Shown piece after piece: positions 1 through 9,799 of a stretch of 60,000 bases of DNA. A model generated the notes under the pieces. It searched no databases. It had not been told where the DNA came from and was given only the letters and a program-made list of their open reading frames with translations. The position numbers and the translations under genes are program-made. The DNA is from Tubiluchus corallicola. Taxonomy: Eukaryota > Priapulida > Priapulimorpha > Priapulimorphida > Tubiluchidae. The stretch is taken from contig JAQGDQ010000004.1 in assembly GCA_030141605.1 (NCBI GenBank), forward strand, positions 64,001 through 124,000, given 5' to 3'. Positions within the stretch are counted from its first letter, which is position 1, and the number at the start of each line of letters is the position of its first letter.

Positions 1-390
1 TGGATCACAAAAATGCTTTTGTTTGTAACCCTTCCTCGTCCCCAATCAAAAAAAAAAAAAAAAGAAGCAATTCTGTCGTAATCAAGAAATAAATCAGGTT
101 TACTTCGGCGAGGACTTGCTAGTTTTACTCATTCAGCTCATTGATAGGAAAACATAATACTGGATTGAATTCGACTTGGCTCAGGAATCAAGGGAGTCCA
201 GGATAGCCTGGCGGTCTTTTAATCCCGCAGTGCGATTATCCATCCCGTATGGTTGTTCTTTAATGTAACTAATTGCTTAATTGATTAAATTCATTAGCTA
301 CAAATGTTGTAATAATTAATAATGAATTGTTTATGAAATAATTGCTCATACCTTTCGTAATACGTATTTTGATACACACAAAATAGAACC
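1..390. other. AT-rich flank beyond the truncated retroelement
   Basis: No coding region, RNA gene or clear repeat was recognised here apart from a short A-run near position 50. An integrase and a 3' LTR would be expected on this side of the Ty3/gypsy-like element that ends near position 415, but neither is visible. The element is therefore either truncated or was deleted at this point. Confidence 0.4.
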
Positions 391-615
391 CTAAAATAAC
401 GCTGTAACAAGTTTTATTGTTCCATGCCGGACAGTTACCTGGTAGCAGTTTACGGTGGATAAAAATGAAATGATATGAGGACTGGCGGAAAATTCGCCTC
501 TACAAAGCTTTTCTGTAGCTTGAACACATGGTTTGTTGTCTGTTAGTATGCAGGAGTGAGAAGTCGACTGTATAATAAAGGGACTAACATGTTTGACAGC
601 AGCAGCAATGCACAA
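391..615 (-). pseudogene. C-terminal part of retroelement RNase H
   Basis: A 74-codon frame contains [15 protein letters not shown], matching the strand carrying a later catalytic Asp (TDN) of retroelement RNase H, and [12 protein letters not shown], the segment that normally precedes the domain end. The next residues no longer resemble the family and a stop follows, so the element sequence probably breaks at about position 415. It is one frame away from the RT reading frame. Confidence 0.65.
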
Positions 616-2201
616 GGCTTCTCCCTCACAAGGTAACCATGTAACCTGGTGTTTGCATAACTTGGCACTGAAGAATCCGGCAAGGAATAATTTGAATTGC
701 GGGTAACGTACAAAGTAGCACCAATACTCCTTTTAGTGACAAATCCATCAGTTACTATCCACAGCTGATCTGAAGGTACTGGTAAAATTATGGATTTGTG
801 CATAGATAGAGCGTTTTGGGCAGCGGCAAAATGATAGTGTAATTCATCGGTCCACTGCAGCAGTCCAGCGATGGCATCCTCTAAAGGGGCCAACACAAGG
901 GAACAGCCAGGTAAGACACTTTCAAGTACTTTATATACACCAATAAATGATCGAAGACCATGGACTGTATTTGGTGCAGGGCATGTTGATAAGGTGGCTA
1001 AGTGGTGAGGGCTAGCAGCAAAGTGGCCTTGTGTCCAGATCCATCCTAGTATGGTGGTTGACTTTGGACAGATGATAGTCTTTGTGGGAGACAAGTGGAT
1101 GTTGGACTTGTGAAGAGTATCAAGAACCCGACACCAATTGTCCAAGAGTTCTTCAGGGGTACCACCTCCACAACAGAGGTCATCTGCTAATTTAGAAACA
1201 AAGCCATCTTGGAGAGAGTCACCAATGATCTGACACATTAATTCTTCTAGTATCGTTTCGGAACCAGGCATGCCAATTTCACATCTGGTGTACACTCTGA
1301 TGCCATGGAATGGAGTAGCTACCCCACAATACTTCACAGAAGAATGTTCTAACGGAATCTGATAGAAAGCATCAGTTAGGTCAGATACAATGATGTAACA
1401 CCAACGGGCGATAGTTTGTAGGATAGTGTTGGCATCAGGCATTAAAGATGGCTGGGACGTGCTATATCTGCCAACATCTGAAAAGGCTGTTACAAGGCGA
1501 TGACCAAATCTGCGCTTTTTTACTAAGAATGAGGGGTTTAGGTGTTCGACAGGAACATTAACATCTTCAGGGTGACGGACTACACCCTGTGCTTCAAGCT
1601 CGTCAAACTTTGCTTGCAGCTCTATGAATTTATCTCGTGAGTATTGAGGTACTCTGCCCTTGCGCTGTGGGGGCTGTACGGGACCCATATTGACTTTGGA
1701 TGCGAACTTGCCAGCAGCACCATTGTATCCACTGATATTGGGGATAAAAATGCAATCATAGTCTTGTAGTAGCTTCTTGAAGTTGGCACAAAATTGTGGG
1801 CTTAGGATGTTATCTGGGTCAACAGTGACGGCATCTGAGTAACGAAATGGTGGGTTCTGCTTGGCATTATGCATTTGAGCCTGGGGTAGGTTTTGTGAAT
1901 CCTGGCTATTAGTAGTAGGTTTGGAACTAGATACCAAATAGGTCCTGGAAATGTGTGTGTGTCTGGGTATTGTAAATGCATCAGAAAAAATATTCGGTAT
2001 ACGGATTTTTCCTGCTACAGCTTCAATTATGTCAGGTTGAGGCCAAAGTGAGGGGGTTTTGGCATAGTCAGTATGAGGCTCTATGGCTAAAGAGCAGTCA
2101 GGGTCCACAGAAGGAGGTACTGATAACTCTAAGTACTCTAACTCTAGCCAGGCCAAATCATAGTAGGAGTTGAGGGTGCAAGCAGAACATGGGCATAGCA
2201 A
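543..2201 (-). pseudogene. Reverse transcriptase and start of RNase H
   Basis: This is the longest open stretch of the element (552 codons). The RT palm is visible: SDLTDAFYQIPL at about residues 273-284 (first catalytic Asp), GMPGS at 310-314, and LADD at 338-341 in the place of the usual YxDD box. The connection region follows, with LRSFIGVY at about 416-423, then the RNase H first Asp in WIVTDG near 481-486. The frame is lost about 60 codons later, and the continuing RNase H sequence lies in another frame. The first 20 residues are probably not native, because the protease-RT junction is frameshifted. Role: copies element RNA into DNA. As it stands it is a broken relic. Confidence 0.85.
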
Positions 2202-2617
2202 ATACTGCTTTTGGAGGTGTTGGCAGGGGGAATGTCATATTTAGCAGTGTCTGAGCCTTTTATGCAAACCTGTTTCCGAGCAGGGAGAACTGAGATATCG
2301 TTAGCAATGAGGAAAGGAGTTCCAGCCAAGATATCAACATCCAAATTATGCACTACTAGGACTTCTAAACAGAGATTGTGAGCATTTCGAGTAACAGTTA
2401 TGCGTGTTTCACCTATGATGTCCAATGGGGTAACCCCATCAGCTTGCAAAGCGGACTGTGTAGTTTGCTGAATAGGAACATCAATTAGAAGGGCAATAGC
2501 TTCTTTGATCATGCTGGTTTCAGCACCTGTGTCTAGGGTTATGTAGATTGGATGATGTTTGCAGAAAACTTTCAAATAAGGAGATTGTTTTGTGCTGACT
2601 CGATGTGCGGTAGACAT
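2144..2617 (-). pseudogene. Retroelement aspartic protease
   Basis: An open segment of 157 codons contains ITLDTGAETSMI (DTG at about residues 29-31), the catalytic motif of retropepsin-like proteases. A second hydrophobic stretch with ILAGTPFL follows at about residues 95-102, which fits the flap-to-C-terminal part of the fold. Such enzymes cleave the gag-pol polyprotein. The start methionine is arbitrary, because the frame would normally continue from gag. The segment ends near 2144, where RT continues in a different frame, which implies a frameshift mutation or a lost frame-linking site. Confidence 0.75.
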
Positions 2618-2639
2618 GCAACAGAGATTATGGGAAGCA

Positions 2640-2945
2640 CACTCATCATCATCATCGGTGTCAGGCTCTGTTGTGTCAATGTCATGACAACTGTCTGCAC
2701 ATCTTGACTGTAGTCTTCCTCAAAGCTGATGGTCTGACGGGCTCTGGCGAAATATTCCTTATCTTCCTCTGGCAGGTACTGGCATGTACTGAGAAAATGC
2801 TGAAATTTAGCACGACCCGCTTGTGTGCATAATGGGCAAATTTTTGTTGAACGACGGGGTTGCTTTTTCTAAACCAAGGGCTGTTTGCATTTGGAATAAT
2901 TTGGAAATTGTTGGAAATTGTTAACACTTTAGCATCGGCTGATGC
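2640..2945 (-). pseudogene. Gag zinc-knuckle segment of the element
   Basis: In one minus-strand frame the segment contains KICPLCTQAGRAKFQHF followed by LSTCQYLPEEDK. This is a Cys-x2-Cys ... His-x4-Cys pattern typical of the nucleic-acid-binding end of gag in this retrotransposon group. The frame joining gag to this motif is shifted, and another shift separates it from the protease, so the segment cannot be translated as a single protein with its neighbours. Confidence 0.6.
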
Positions 2946-3552
2946 CTAAAGTTCCTCTAGTAAAGAATCTAGTGCCAAGGAAATTTCTGGCTTCAGAGAG
3001 GCAAGTGTTTTTGATTTCAATTCTGTACCGTACTTTTGCTTGACTAAGCTGGGTAGTCCAGGATGTAAAAGTCGAAGCCATGTCAGAATTATTAGATTCT
3101 CTAAGGTGGGTGTAATTTCCTCATCACTAGCTGGATTCTCACCGTGGTGCTGTATACCACCGGCAGCGCGTAAGAGGTTATCCTCAATGAAACTATTTAA
3201 ACGCTGGAAAAGATCTTCTGAACGTTCATCTGGCTGCATATGAATATTATTAAAATCCAAAAAATGACCACCTGTTGCCTGGAATTCGAGATGCCGTCTA
3301 ATTGTTTGCCATATACTAGTCAATGATGTTGAGTTCGGCGGTTTGCAATGGGACCATTTTCGACATCATCTTGTAGACCTCGTAAAGTGCTGCATTTGTT
3401 TTCTTATGCCAGGTCGCACCTTCAACTAAAAAATCTGCAAAATTCTGATCTAGCGATAGAGTGTATTGCAAATTTTGACGCCATGCTTCAAATGACATAA
3501 TAGTCTCTTGCTTTGTCATACACCACTGTTTTGGAGTACGAGTAGTGGTCAT
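2946..3552 (-). pseudogene. Gag fragments of the Ty3/gypsy-like element
   Basis: Two minus-strand pieces in different frames (78 and 125 residues) overlap slightly near 3320. Both look like structural gag: a tryptophan- and glutamine-rich helical start ([15 protein letters not shown]), then [13 protein letters not shown] and a second piece ending in LDSLLEEL. The second piece stops at a TAG but the same frame stays open beyond it for about 80 codons. The zinc-knuckle segment then lies one frame over. Gag was therefore originally longer and has been broken by at least a stop and a frameshift. Function is inferred from position upstream of the knuckle, protease and RT. Confidence 0.6.
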
Positions 3553-3800
3553 ATTTTAACACAAATTGAGGGTGTTTATTAATTAGTCACATGGGTAATT
3601 ATTAGTACTAGTTCTTTCGAAAATTGCGCTGATAAATTTGAATTCTTACGTCTTTACAGCTATGGCATAAGCTGACTGGTTTTGGTTAGATTTAGACGGG
3701 TGCATGTATACTCTCGACGAACCATTTATAAGATCCACTGGCTTTTCTGATTACGTAGTTCGTAGTGACACCGGCAGCCACCACGCCATTAATTAAAGAA

Positions 3801-4860
3801 TGTACCAGCTCTGTCTCTAACACCAAGACGACAAGAATAAATTTAACAACTTTATTGTAACTCGCAAAGTAACGAGGTTATAACTAGAAAGATGAGCGCA
3901 ACCGAAAAACGAAGAAGTTGAAAACAAAAGGGCAACTTTGCAAAAGGGGTAAAGTTGATAACACTACCAACATGCATGTACACTGGCGCTGAAACACACT
4001 ATTTTTTCAAAAATGACTTGCGTGAAAGAATTATTACCACACAAACACAATTTCGCGTTCGCGCCACTAGTTCTTCGCTGCAGCATGCATTTCGCCATTC
4101 GCTAGTTAGACGGGCACTAGCGCCTGCATTTCGGAAATGCATTGCACAAAAATCAGGTGCTGTACCTCTCAGTTTAGATGTGTTAGTTTGTGACGAACTA
4201 CACACGTTTGACAGCTCATGTGTGAGCACAGCGGTAAAGCTGAAATTTTATCTTGAAACTTGCCTTGTTTTAGTACAACATACTGAATATCTTACTGTAG
4301 CACTGTATTTAAATTTTCTCTTTCCAAACACGTGCAACACGCTCGCGGAAGTTTTTTTGGTATTGAAAATTATGTTAGTTGATGATGTCATCAATAGTTG
4401 GGCTCGCCCGCCGTTAATTAAGTTTTTAATCTATTATTTAATTGTAAGAAACGCTTTTGCAGTATTAATTATGTTAAAATGTATACTATATATCGGTATA
4501 TCGGACTTGAAAATGAGGTAGTATATGAAAAGTCGCCCTGTCTTCCTTTAAGGTCATTAATTCAGCGCACTTTATAATTATGAAACATGACACGTTTTTC
4601 AGCACTTCCACTCCAAACCGACTCAAATTAGTTTTCCTTCCTTAGATTTTTCTCGCAAGTATTGATCGAAGACACAGTTAAATTAATTAAGAGTTGTTGG
4701 TGGTGATGATGATTTGATGTTGTTGTTGTTGCTGTTGTTTATGATGATGATGATGATGATGAGGATAATGATGATATTTTTTTATTTATATAATATTGAC
4801 ACATATATAGACTTGAAGGTAAGAGTGTCTAACTGTAGATAGGTAGTACAGGTAAGAGCC
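3801..4860 (-). repeat. Probable 5' LTR and leader of the Ty3/gypsy-like element
   Basis: Upstream of gag (minus sense) the sequence is richer in GC than its surroundings and has LTR-like features. There is an AATAAA signal near 3855, followed about 50 bases later by a possible LTR end reading GGTACA (plus-strand TGTACC at 3801). Beyond it lies TGGCGTGG near 3790, which could serve as a tRNA primer-binding site. The outer end is uncertain: a TGTACT at the minus-strand start near 4860 would give short inverted termini, but a GTT/GAT microsatellite lies inside. No second LTR copy exists in the window for comparison, so this is inference from position and end motifs only. Confidence 0.3.
4691..4776. 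repeat. GTT/GAT trinucleotide microsatellite
   Basis: A run of GTT/GGT units passes into GAT/ATG units, with interruptions. It lies in the presumed outer part of the retroelement LTR or just beyond it. Confidence 0.8.
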
Positions 4861-7800
4861 TGTGTTGCAATTAGTTTCATTATCCAGTTGTCAGTTAGAA
4901 ATTATCACCTGTATATGATGTATCAGTAACTTGACATTAAAAGGAATAAAGAGAAGCCGATTAGTCTCGGTGTATGCTTAGCGATTGAGGTTTGTCATTA
5001 AATAGATGGGTATGACGAAGCGACTGGCTTGGCCTGCCATACTTGTCCAATCATCTCTTCCGTTAGAGAGGCGCTGTACAAGGAGGCAAACTTAGCTAAG
5101 GCACCTCTGCCGGCTCAGTATTGTATTTTAGCAAATTGTCTACCGTTAGTTAGCCAGATTGTAGTTCTACCAAGACCGTCTACATTAAGCAGGTCGTCCT
5201 ATTCTGTGCCAAAGGTACGAAAAATGATTGTAATCATCATCATCATTATTATTATTACATGTATTATTATCACGTAGACCTATTATAAAAAATAGCTATG
5301 AAAATAAAATTTTACATCGTATGAACATAGGAAAACAATTCATTGTTTTTACAGTTGGACTGATTTTTTTGCGGCTCGCCTTTTCTTCTTTGTACAGTTT
5401 CAATGTATAGACCTACTTAGTACTTACCTGCAATAACTAATGTAACGAACACGAGCGCGAATTTCTCCATTACACCAGAATAAAACCTGCACTAGAATCT
5501 GAATCTGAACTCACGCTGACTTATTAGAACAAATAAACAAACAACACATGGTACGATATGTATATCCCTGGTTTCTTAGCCGCGTAGGATGCACCACGGC
5601 GTCAAAAAAGTTTATATTAACGCCTTAGATTATCGACGAGAGTGTAAAGACTTTTATGTACGACCTATCGAGTCCACAATTTCTCTGAAAGCTTTTTAAC
5701 ACTTTGATCATGATTGACTTAAAAGGATGGCTTTCAGGCTAGGATGTCTTTTAGCTGTCCCAACGTTCCTGCCAGAAGCTAGTGATACTGTTCTCATCAT
5801 AGCGAGATCACTGCGCACTATTGCTAACTGACTTGGGTTTCTGTTTTGAGTGAGTAATCGAATGCGATTTGCGCATGCACAAGAGAATTAAGACGACGAA
5901 TGGCTACTGGCAGTTTGGGTTCGAGGGACTCCAGCTACGTAAAATAACAATTGTGCGTCTGCATTTTACATGATACAGCACCTTCTGGACGTTAAATGGG
6001 TTTTATCAATAGAAAACTTTAGGCAATGGGTAACAGTTGAGTGGTCATTATGTATAGTTAGTGAATGCTCTGATCATAGTTAAACAACACTAAGCCTGGT
6101 CAGCAAACTGATTGCAAATTTCATCTTTCCACCTTGTTTTGATCTATTATATTACCCTCTGCCATTTCAGTGACTTTTGAGGATCATTTTTGATGATTAC
6201 TTAGACTTTCCGTAATACTCTTGCAGTACTTGTTAACGTCACGCTGCAGGATTGGCAACAGCTTCAGCAGGTTACCATTAAACCGACTAATAAGACGGAC
6301 GGTTCTTAATGTACCCCAGAAGGAATTATATGTCACGCTTTACTGCGACTTCACTATAGGGCGGATTCAGAGATTACAGATGTAAAACGAATACTGTAAA
6401 ATGCACATGAATCGTCTTCATGGAGTAACAAATGATTTCAATCCAATCCCAATAAAATTTATAAACGAGTACTTGTCTTTGGGACGCTCCACACAAACTT
6501 TTGTTTAGAACTCAACCCATTGTGTGAAGTAGCAAAGATCGTCACTAGTGCCCCGTTTAATGTATATGGATCCGCCATTGATTAACATCATGTAAAATCT
6601 TAAACGTGATCAGGTGTTCTCTCAGGTAAGGAAACAACCTTGCAGATAGACATGGTGTCAAATGCGCAAATAAAGACATCTCTCAAGACCGTGCAGGGAC
6701 GTTTGCTGAAGCAGATGCTATGCAACAATCATGCAATCTTTTATTGCTTGGGAACCGCAGTTTAACCAAAAACAAAAGCATCAACCAAAACGTTAAACCA
6801 CATTTATTTTGGTCCATACCCAGTACACGTTGTAAGGTCGAAACTTATTGAAGTAAAGATATGGATTTTACGCTCTCATTGGCGTTTTTATTTTTAGTTA
6901 TCCTGCAATTTCCTAGCAAGCAATAAAAGTTTCTTTGAAGTTATGCCAAATAATACCGCAACGATATTGCAATGAAAATCAAAATGAATGGGAAATTAAA
7001 AAAAGATAAGGATTTTTACACTATCAATGTTTTTTTTTGTTTGCATTTATTTGACCAAATTGTGTTCCCAGTTTTTTACAATTTCAACTACAGTGTTCAT
7101 TCATTCAATTAAAATCATGCGCTTGGATAACACATAACCTCGCAACAAAGCGATATACGCACTGAACCGACAGGGGGCTTAGCTACGTTAGGAAGCACGT
7201 TGGTCATTTATCGCTGAATCAAGTAGGTAGGGCAATGTGTGATAAAACCGCCAAAAAAGTAACACATCAATTTATTGATCAGGCCTAACATTGCTTAACT
7301 TCGAAGTTTGGTTGGTAGAGACAAATTGGTTGTCACCTCGGGTTGATAGAGATGTAGAAGAAACCGAAGAAGGCCTTATAACGTTAGTAAATAACGTAAT
7401 GAATGAATTTACTTTAGCTTTACTTTAGCTTAACAGTTTTACTCTAGAGTATAATAAAGTGTACAATCAGAAATTTTTGCCTTCCAGAAGAAAAATAAAG
7501 AAAATTGCTGCCCGCGGGAAATCAAAACAGGGTTTTATTTGCAAATTTTTGTGATTCCTTATGATTTCAATGTCATGCTACAAACCAGCAAGCTACTAGG
7601 CAACAAGTAATTATGTTTAAAATTTAACGAATGCAGTTCGTTCTGAGAAGAGTTTACATTCTTTCTATTTCCTTCTTATCATGCTCTCCCTTTGTTTCCG
7701 TCTCTCTCCCCTCCTCATTTATTTCTCTCTTATTCTCTCCCAAAGTGTTCAATGTGTAGTCTGTATTATTGATTAACATTAGGTAGCAGTCTTAAGCGTG

Positions 7801-9079
7801 ATTAGGTGTTCTCGTATGTATAAACATAAACTTATAGGTGGAGCAAGTCATTATACATTTATAAACGGACACGTACCAGGATTTTGAGATTTTGTCTTGA
7901 TAAATTTAATGTGGAAGACATTCACTAGATGTCCTAGCGGACACTATTTATTTCCTGGAAGTATAAACAAAGCATTTTAATAAACAAAGAATGCGATTCT
8001 GAAATCATTCACAAGCTGTAAAACCGATTGCTGTGAAAGCTAGCAATCAAATGCGATAAGCCAACATCAAACCAAACGATTTGTGTTAAACTACAGTTAA
8101 CTTATGCTAATAAGTTGAAGAATTATTATTATTATAGAAATATTGAGACTGAAGACCTGACCTCAAGACCTTGCAGTTAGAACACACATATCACGGTTAC
8201 AACGTTCACATAGAGCAAGCCGGAATTCTCAAGCCCGAAAACCCAAGTCGCACGATACGTCGGATGATCCAGCGAAAGCGAACTTCTCGATTTTAAGTCC
8301 CGAAAAGCCTGACAGGAACTATGATTTTTTCAGCAGTTCTTTGAGTTGTTAAACAGTTTGGTTTATTAAAGCTGGCTTTTCGTAGCCGTTCATTGTAATT
8401 ATAAGCATAAAATAAGCTTTTGTTGTTCTAAACATTTGTGAAAACTCCGCCGTTCTTGACACTTTCATTTGAACTATTGCCAAGTAGCAAAAATACTATT
8501 TATTGTCATCTAGGTACTGCTACGTTCTAAAAACATGACACGTCCCACCTGTTGATGCCACGCATTCCTGTCCACTGCCACTGCCTACGATGCACCATCC
8601 CTCAAATTTAGGGTTGTATTTGTTATTGTTACTAGATACAGAGTAATTTTTAATTTCAATTTTAGCATGCATTATAAATGACGATATTATACAGTAGATA
8701 CAGAAATCTTGACCGCTAAAAAAAGTTTGAACTTCAGTCATCAGTATTTATAGTATTGTTAATATAAAAATAAAGTTTGAATTTGTACAAACGTCTGTGT
8801 ACTTCTGTTATAATTTGCATTTTAAGCAATTATTACAAACTAAAATCCACAATAACACTTCTGTGTTAATATGCGAAAACATTTACTTTAACACGAACAG
8901 TTTATTTCAAAATGTCTACAAAGAAATTTTAAACTAGTTTTTGACTTCTAAACAATGAGTGCTTATAAGAAACTATTATACTAAGTCTTAAAATAATGTT
9001 CAAATAAATCTTAAGTGCAAATTTAAACTGACAACTGGTTAAAACAAGTTGCAGTCCAGCACAATTTGTCAATCGAACG
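4861..9079. other. Intergenic stretch without recognised genes
   Basis: I see no convincing coding exon, RNA gene or transposon protein here. The only open frames are short: an 82-codon plus-strand frame at 5029-5277 that ends in an ATC/ATT microsatellite, and a 73-codon minus-strand frame at 8520-8741. Both are the length expected by chance at this base composition. The 5.03-5.22 kb part is somewhat richer in GC and runs directly into the ATC/ATT repeat at 5230-5272, so it could be the tail of an unidentified repeat element. Confidence 0.4.
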
Positions 9080-9790
9080 ATCGTTTTCGTGTGCTGATTT
9101 TTGATGCGAACTTATATTTATTGCCATCTTTCCGAGGATAGATTTGGATAACTTACGCCATTTCCCAAACAACTCTTTGGTGGTATTAGCCTACTTCAAG
9201 CAGCAAGTCATCAACTTGTAGGATTTGCCTTTCTCGACTAGGCAAAAGATTTGACGCAAAAATTTCTAAAAGTCCAAGCACCTGTTTTGAACAAATGGAT
9301 TCAGTTGAGGAGGAACGGCTCTCTTTTCTTTGTTCTTCTGTGCCACATCAGTCGCATAATCCAGTCGAGAAGATTAATTGGAGGACACTCCCACATTTCA
9401 CTGGATGCTGGATACAAACAAAGGTCATTTCCATCAGTAGGGAGCGCCACTGTTCTTCTCTATTTGTCAGCTTTTCGCAAGTGGCAATTAGAGCATCGCA
9501 AACCGAGCAGATAGGTCATTCCACATATCCATTCATCCGAGAAGCATTTGGAATGTTGTATGACCAGTTGAAGTTAGTATCGCTGCTGAATTCTTCGGCT
9601 GGTATACTTGCATGAGATGCCTAGTTTTTTAAAACCTCGCGTAGATAATGTTGAACTCTGCAAAATTAGTACCCTGATCCGGTCACAACTAGCGAGGATG
9701 ACTTCTTGTATAGACAGTCCTTCTAAAACCATTAGGAACTTATCAGTAATTTTATCGCCACCAGATCAAAATGAATTTGCATGGGAGGTC
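9080..9790 (-). pseudogene. Decayed BEL/Pao-type retrotransposon integrase
   Basis: Reading the minus strand in three frames gives the ordered landmarks of a retroelement integrase core and C-terminus. First comes ITDKFLMVLEGLS, then DQGTNFAEF (the Asp-x-Gly-Thr-Asn-Phe of the catalytic core), then NWSYNIPNASRMNGYVE, which lines up with the W-x-FNPP-AP-H-GG-WE segment of BEL/Pao integrases. Last come VDDLLLEVG, VVWEMA and YPRKDGNKY, which line up with the GDLVLV ... RWPLARV ... YPGKDG C-terminal motif. Frames shift between landmarks and several stops interrupt them, so nothing is translatable. Knowledge: that C-terminal motif is characteristic of BEL/Pao elements. Inference: an old insertion, of which only the integrase end is recognisable. 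Confidence 0.7.
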
Positions 9791-9799
9791 ATGTAATGA

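Larger units (their letters stand above)
391..3552 (-). pseudogene. Degenerate Ty3/gypsy-like LTR retrotransposon, gag-pol without integrase
   Basis: The minus strand holds remains of one gag-pol region in the order gag, zinc knuckle, protease, reverse transcriptase, RNase H. Seen: gag pieces at 3316-3552 and 2946-3323, a CPLC...H...C knuckle, a protease with DTGA, RT motifs (SDLTDAFYQIPL, GMPGS, LADD) and RNase H (WIVTD, then LTDN in another frame). The reading frame is broken at least four times: a TAG after the second gag piece, a shift before the zinc knuckle, a shift between protease and RT near 2145, and a shift inside RNase H near 600. Coding similarity stops around position 415, where RNase H should run into integrase. 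Knowledge: this domain order and the zinc-knuckle style occur in Ty3/gypsy-type elements of marine invertebrates. Inference: a dead insertion, not a host gene. The exact family was not established. Confidence 0.85.
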
